Assembly (NCBI RefSeq): GCF_900110655.1
Contig: NZ_FOEQ01000013.1
Location: 87,618 to 151,617, forward strand
Reading direction: 5' to 3'
DNA length: 64,000 bases
From: Pseudomonas soli
GTDB lineage: Bacteria > Pseudomonadota > Gammaproteobacteria > Pseudomonadales > Pseudomonadaceae
Part shown: positions 61,456-64,000 of the stretch, in pieces
Position numbering within the stretch: the stretch's first letter is position 1
Layout: every line of letters begins with the position of its first letter
Made by a program: the position numbers and the translations under genes
Notes under the pieces: model-generated
Seen by the model: only the letters and a program-made list of their open reading frames with translations
What the model was told of the DNA's origin: nothing
Database searches by the model: none

Positions 61456-61755
61456 TTACTCAGCACTGCTGCTGAAATCGAGATCTTGGCCTGGCTGAAG
61501 GGAGACGATCGCCTTCTTCCAGTCATTACGCTTGCCCAGACCACGTGCGGTACGCTTGGTTTTACCCAGAACGTTAACGGTCGACACGTTTTCAACTTTT
61601 ACGTTGAACAGGCCTTCGACAGCTTTCTTGATTTCCAGCTTGGTTGCATCGGTAGCAACCTTGAATACGAACTGGCCTTTTTTCTCAGCCAGAACGGTAG
61701 CCTTCTCGGAAACGTGCGGGCCAAGGAGGACTTTGAATACGCGTTCCTGGTTCAT
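61456..61755 (-). CDS. rplW: 50S ribosomal protein L23
   Basis: L23 forms the trigger factor and SRP docking site at the exit tunnel. The 99-residue protein begins [27 protein letters not shown] and contains the conserved [24 protein letters not shown]. Its ATG overlaps the rplD stop by four bases. rplB follows. Nothing unusual. Confidence 0.98.
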
Positions 61756-62354
61756 CCCAGCAGCTCCTCGAATTTCTTCACGGCCGAGACAGTGATCAAC
61801 ACTTTCTCGTATGCGATCAGACTGACCGGGTCGGAACCTTGAACGTCACGTACGTCGACGTGCGGCAGGTTACGAGCAGCCAGGTACAGGTTCTGATCAA
61901 CAGCGTCCGAAACGATCAGTACGTCGCTCAGACCCATGCCGTTCAGCTTGTTCAGCAGATCTTTGGTTTTCGGTGCTTCAACAGCGAAGTCCTGAACCAC
62001 GACCAGACGGTCGCTACGCACCAGCTCGGCGAGGATGGAGCGCAGGGCTGCGCGGTACATCTTCTTGTTGAGCTTCTGCGAATGATCTTGAGGACGAGCT
62101 GCGAAAGTTACACCACCGCCACGCCAGATCGGACCACGGGTAGTACCGGCACGAGCACGGCCAGTACCTTTCTGACGCCATGGGCGCTTACCGCCACCGG
62201 CTACGTCAGAACGGGTCTTCTGCTGCTTGGTGCCCTGACGGCCGCCGGCCATGTAGGCCACGACTGCTTGGTGTACCAGCGTCTCGTTGAATTCGCCACC
62301 GAAAGTCAGTTCGGAAACTTCGATCGCCTGAGCGTCATTTACATTAAGTTGCAT
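61752..62354 (-). CDS. rplD: 50S ribosomal protein L4
   Basis: L4 reaches into the exit tunnel and in E. coli represses the S10 operon by binding its leader. The 200-residue protein begins [22 protein letters not shown] and has the loop [38 protein letters not shown], the typical extended arm. rplC precedes by 12 bases and rplW overlaps by four. Normal length. Confidence 0.98.
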
Positions 62355-62366
62355 GTCAGTTTCCCC

Positions 62367-63002
62367 TTACCCGCGAGCCTTGACAGCTGGACGCACAACC
62401 ACGTCGCCGCCAGTAGCGCCTGGAACGGCACCCTTGATCAGCAGCAGGTTGCGTTCAGCGTCTACGCGTACTACTTCCAGGGACTGCACAGTCACGCGCT
62501 CAGCGCCCATGTGACCGGACATTTTCTTGCCCTTGAATACACGACCAGGAGTCTGGCACTGGCCGATGGAGCCAGGGACACGGTGCGATACGGAGTTACC
62601 GTGGGTGTTATCTTGACCACGGAAGTTCCAGCGCTTGATGGTACCGGCGAAGCCTTTACCTTTGGACTGACCGGTTACGTCTACCAGCTGGCCTGCAGTG
62701 AAGAGTTCAGCTTTGATCAGATCGCCAGCCTGGAAATCGCCTTCTTCAAGACGGAACTCCCAGACACCGCGACCAGCGGCAACGTTGGCCTTGGCAAAGT
62801 GGCCTGCCTGAGCGGCGGTCACACGCGAAGCACGACGCTCGCCGACAGTGACTTGCACTGCACGGTAGCCATCAGTTTCTTCGGTTTTGAACTGGGTGAC
62901 GCGATTCGGCTCGATCTCGATGACCGTGACCGGAATGGAGACACCTTCTTCGGTGAAAATACGGGTCATGCCCGCTTTCCGACCGACTACACCAATAGTC
63001 AT
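62367..63002 (-). CDS. rplC: 50S ribosomal protein L3
   Basis: L3 begins 50S assembly and reaches the peptidyl transferase centre. The ATG at 63002 gives 211 residues starting MTIGVVGRKAGMTRIF; the open frame to 63035 adds non-conserved residues. The family motif GTIKRWNFRGQDNTHGNSVSHR and GHMGAERVTVQSLEVVRVD are present. rpsJ lies 80 bases upstream. Normal. Confidence 0.98.
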   Translation of the reverse strand: MTIGVVGRKAGMTRIFTEEGVSIPVTVIEIEPNRVTQFKTEETDGYRAVQVTVGERRASRVTAAQAGHFAKANVAAGRGVWEFRLEEGDFQAGDLIKAELFTAGQLVDVTGQSKGKGFAGTIKRWNFRGQDNTHGNSVSHRVPGSIGQCQTPGRVFKGKKMSGHMGAERVTVQSLEVVRVDAERNLLLIKGAVPGATGGDVVVRPAVKARG

Positions 63003-63082
63003 GTTGTAAACCTCATGAGTGTACGGGGCTTTCACCCGCTATGGCCGCCCATTTCAGAGCGTTACACGACCAGACCGAAGTC

Positions 63083-63394
63083 TTAGCCGAGGCTGATCTG
63101 TACTTCCACGCCGGCCGCCAGATCGAGCTTCATCAGCGCGTCAACGGTTTTATCCGTTGGCTGGACGATGTCCAGAACACGCTTATGAGTGCGAATCTCG
63201 TACTGGTCACGCGCGTCTTTGTTGACGTGCGGGGAGACCAGAACGGTGAAACGCTCTTTGCGGGTAGGCAGTGGAATTGGACCACGCACTTGTGCACCAG
63301 TACGTTTCGCGGTTTCCACGATTTCCTGGGTGGATTGGTCGATCAGGCGATGGTCGAAAGCCTTCAACCTGATACGGATTTGCTGATTTTGCAT
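63083..63394 (-). CDS. rpsJ: 30S ribosomal protein S10 (NusE)
   Basis: S10 is a 30S head protein and, as NusE, a partner of NusB in antitermination; nusB is also in this window. The 103-residue protein has [34 protein letters not shown] and ends [17 protein letters not shown]. It is the first gene of the S10 cluster; a near-consensus promoter lies at 63455-63483. Length is normal. Confidence 0.98.
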
Positions 63395-63454
63395 TGGATT
63401 TCAGACTCCAGGCTGTTCCCAACGGACGCACTACGCCCGCTAAAAGGAGGCGTG

Positions 63455-63483
63455 ATTCTATAGACGCCCCAATTTAGTGTCAA
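63455..63483 (-). promoter_or_regulatory. Sigma70 promoter of the S10 operon (rpsJ)
   Basis: On the minus strand a perfect TTGACA (63478-63483) and TAGAAT (63455-63460) are separated by exactly 17 bases. The leader to the rpsJ ATG at 63394 would be about 55 bases, too short for the long L4-binding leader of E. coli. Confidence 0.8.
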
Positions 63484-63495
63484 CCCAATAAAAAA

Positions 63496-63516
63496 AGCCC
63501 CCGCTGAGCGGGGGCT
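63496..63516 (-). terminator. Terminator of the EF-Tu gene
   Basis: AGCCCCCGC (63496-63504) pairs with GCGGGGGCT (63508-63516) around loop TGA, and the minus strand then reads into TTTTTT. It lies 20 bases after the tuf stop and 12 bases before the rpsJ -35 element. Confidence 0.88.
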
Positions 63517-63535
63517 TTTTCAATCGGTCGAGTGA

Positions 63536-64000
63536 TTACTCGATGATTTTGGCTACGACGCCGGCGCCGACGGTACGACCGCCTTCACGGATGGCGAAAC
63601 GCAGACCGTCTTCCATTGCGATGGTCTTGATCAGGGTGACAGTCATCTGGATGTTGTCACCTGGCATTACCATTTCAACGCCTTCCGGCAGTTCGCAGTT
63701 ACCGGTCACGTCAGTGGTACGGAAGTAGAACTGAGGACGGTAGCCTTTGAAGAACGGAGTGTGACGGCCGCCTTCTTCCTTCGACAGGACGTAGACTTCT
63801 GCGGTGAACTTGGTGTGCGGCTTGACCGAACCTGGCTTGACCAGAACCTGGCCACGCTCAACGTCGTCACGCTTGGTACCACGCAGCAGAACGCCGCAGT
63901 TCTCGCCAGCACGACCTTCGTCCAGCAGCTTGCGGAACATCTCAACACCGGTGCAGGTGGTGGTGGTGGTGTCACGCAGACCAACGATTTCCAGGGCGTC
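63536..64000 (-). CDS. tuf: Elongation factor Tu, C-terminal part (5' end outside window)
   Basis: The 154 residues seen here cover domain II's second half and domain III. They begin DALEIVGLRDTTTTTCTGVE and include FRKLLDEGRAGENCGVLLRG, the RGQVLVKPGSVKPHTKFTAE segment and the C-terminal REGGRTVGAGVVAKIIE. EF-Tu carries aminoacyl-tRNA to the ribosome. Its G domain lies beyond the right edge. It precedes rpsJ with a terminator between, as at the str-S10 boundary of other Gammaproteobacteria. Pseudomonas has two tuf copies, so which one this is cannot be told beyond its position. Confidence 0.97.
   Translation of the reverse strand, partial: DALEIVGLRDTTTTTCTGVEMFRKLLDEGRAGENCGVLLRGTKRDDVERGQVLVKPGSVKPHTKFTAEVYVLSKEEGGRHTPFFKGYRPQFYFRTTDVTGNCELPEGVEMVMPGDNIQMTVTLIKTIAMEDGLRFAIREGGRTVGAGVVAKIIE

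Overview
The window is about 64 kb of GC-rich Gammaproteobacterial chromosome. Gene content, gene order and protein sequences point to a fluorescent Pseudomonas of the P. putida group. No phage, transposase, integrase or CRISPR array was seen. Repeats are limited to REP-type inverted repeats with a GTGGGAGC/GCTCCCAC core. Coding density is very high and no gene-free stretch exceeds 300 bases.

Layout. 1-3650 (minus): an MBOAT acyltransferase, a PatB-like SGNH protein and an Ape1-like SGNH lipoprotein that runs off the left edge; together they resemble a peptidoglycan O-acetylation cluster. 3867-7023 (plus): xseB-ispA-dxs (exonuclease VII small subunit, isoprenoid precursors). 7141-9781: a BtuB-like receptor facing a BtuF-like cobalamin-binding protein. 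9781-17679 (minus): nrdR-ribD-ribE-ribBA-ribH-nusB-thiL-pgpA, a family 3 solute-binding protein, then ribA and a small membrane protein; this is the riboflavin biosynthesis set plus housekeeping genes. 17785-19801 (plus): a YbaY-like lipoprotein, a methyltransferase and a thioredoxin-TPR protein (CnoX/YbbN). 20307-23409 (plus): a His-rich DUF2796 protein, a MacB-type ABC ATPase and permease, and a DUF3299 protein behind a Zur-like dyad, followed by oprG behind an Anr-like box. 24191-25953: a divergent MFS/HxlR pair. 25984-29668: two sugar-nucleotide SDR proteins, an alpha/beta hydrolase and an XRE regulator. 29850-32357: an alanine/sodium symporter and L-asparaginase.

32453-41657 (minus) is a complete selenocysteine island: tRNA-Sec, selB, selA, fdhE and formate dehydrogenase fdoIHG, whose alpha subunit is read through an in-frame UGA at codon 197. 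41893-49532: a GlcG/HbpS-like protein, ssb, a YajR-like transporter, uvrA, a bacterioferritin-type ferritin without the haem methionine, and catalase katA.

49703-63394 (minus) is the S10-spc-alpha ribosomal protein supercluster (rpsJ to rplQ, with secY and rpoA), followed at the right edge by the C-terminal part of EF-Tu. Sigma70-like promoters and terminator hairpins suggest three units: rpsJ to rpsN, rpsH to rpmJ, and rpsM to rplQ. At two of these junctions the -35 element lies inside or against the 3' arm of the preceding hairpin.

The most unusual content is the putative peptidoglycan O-acetylation trio, the Zur-like ABC operon, and the paired TGGTTT-N7-AACCA-type operators in the MFS/HxlR gap.
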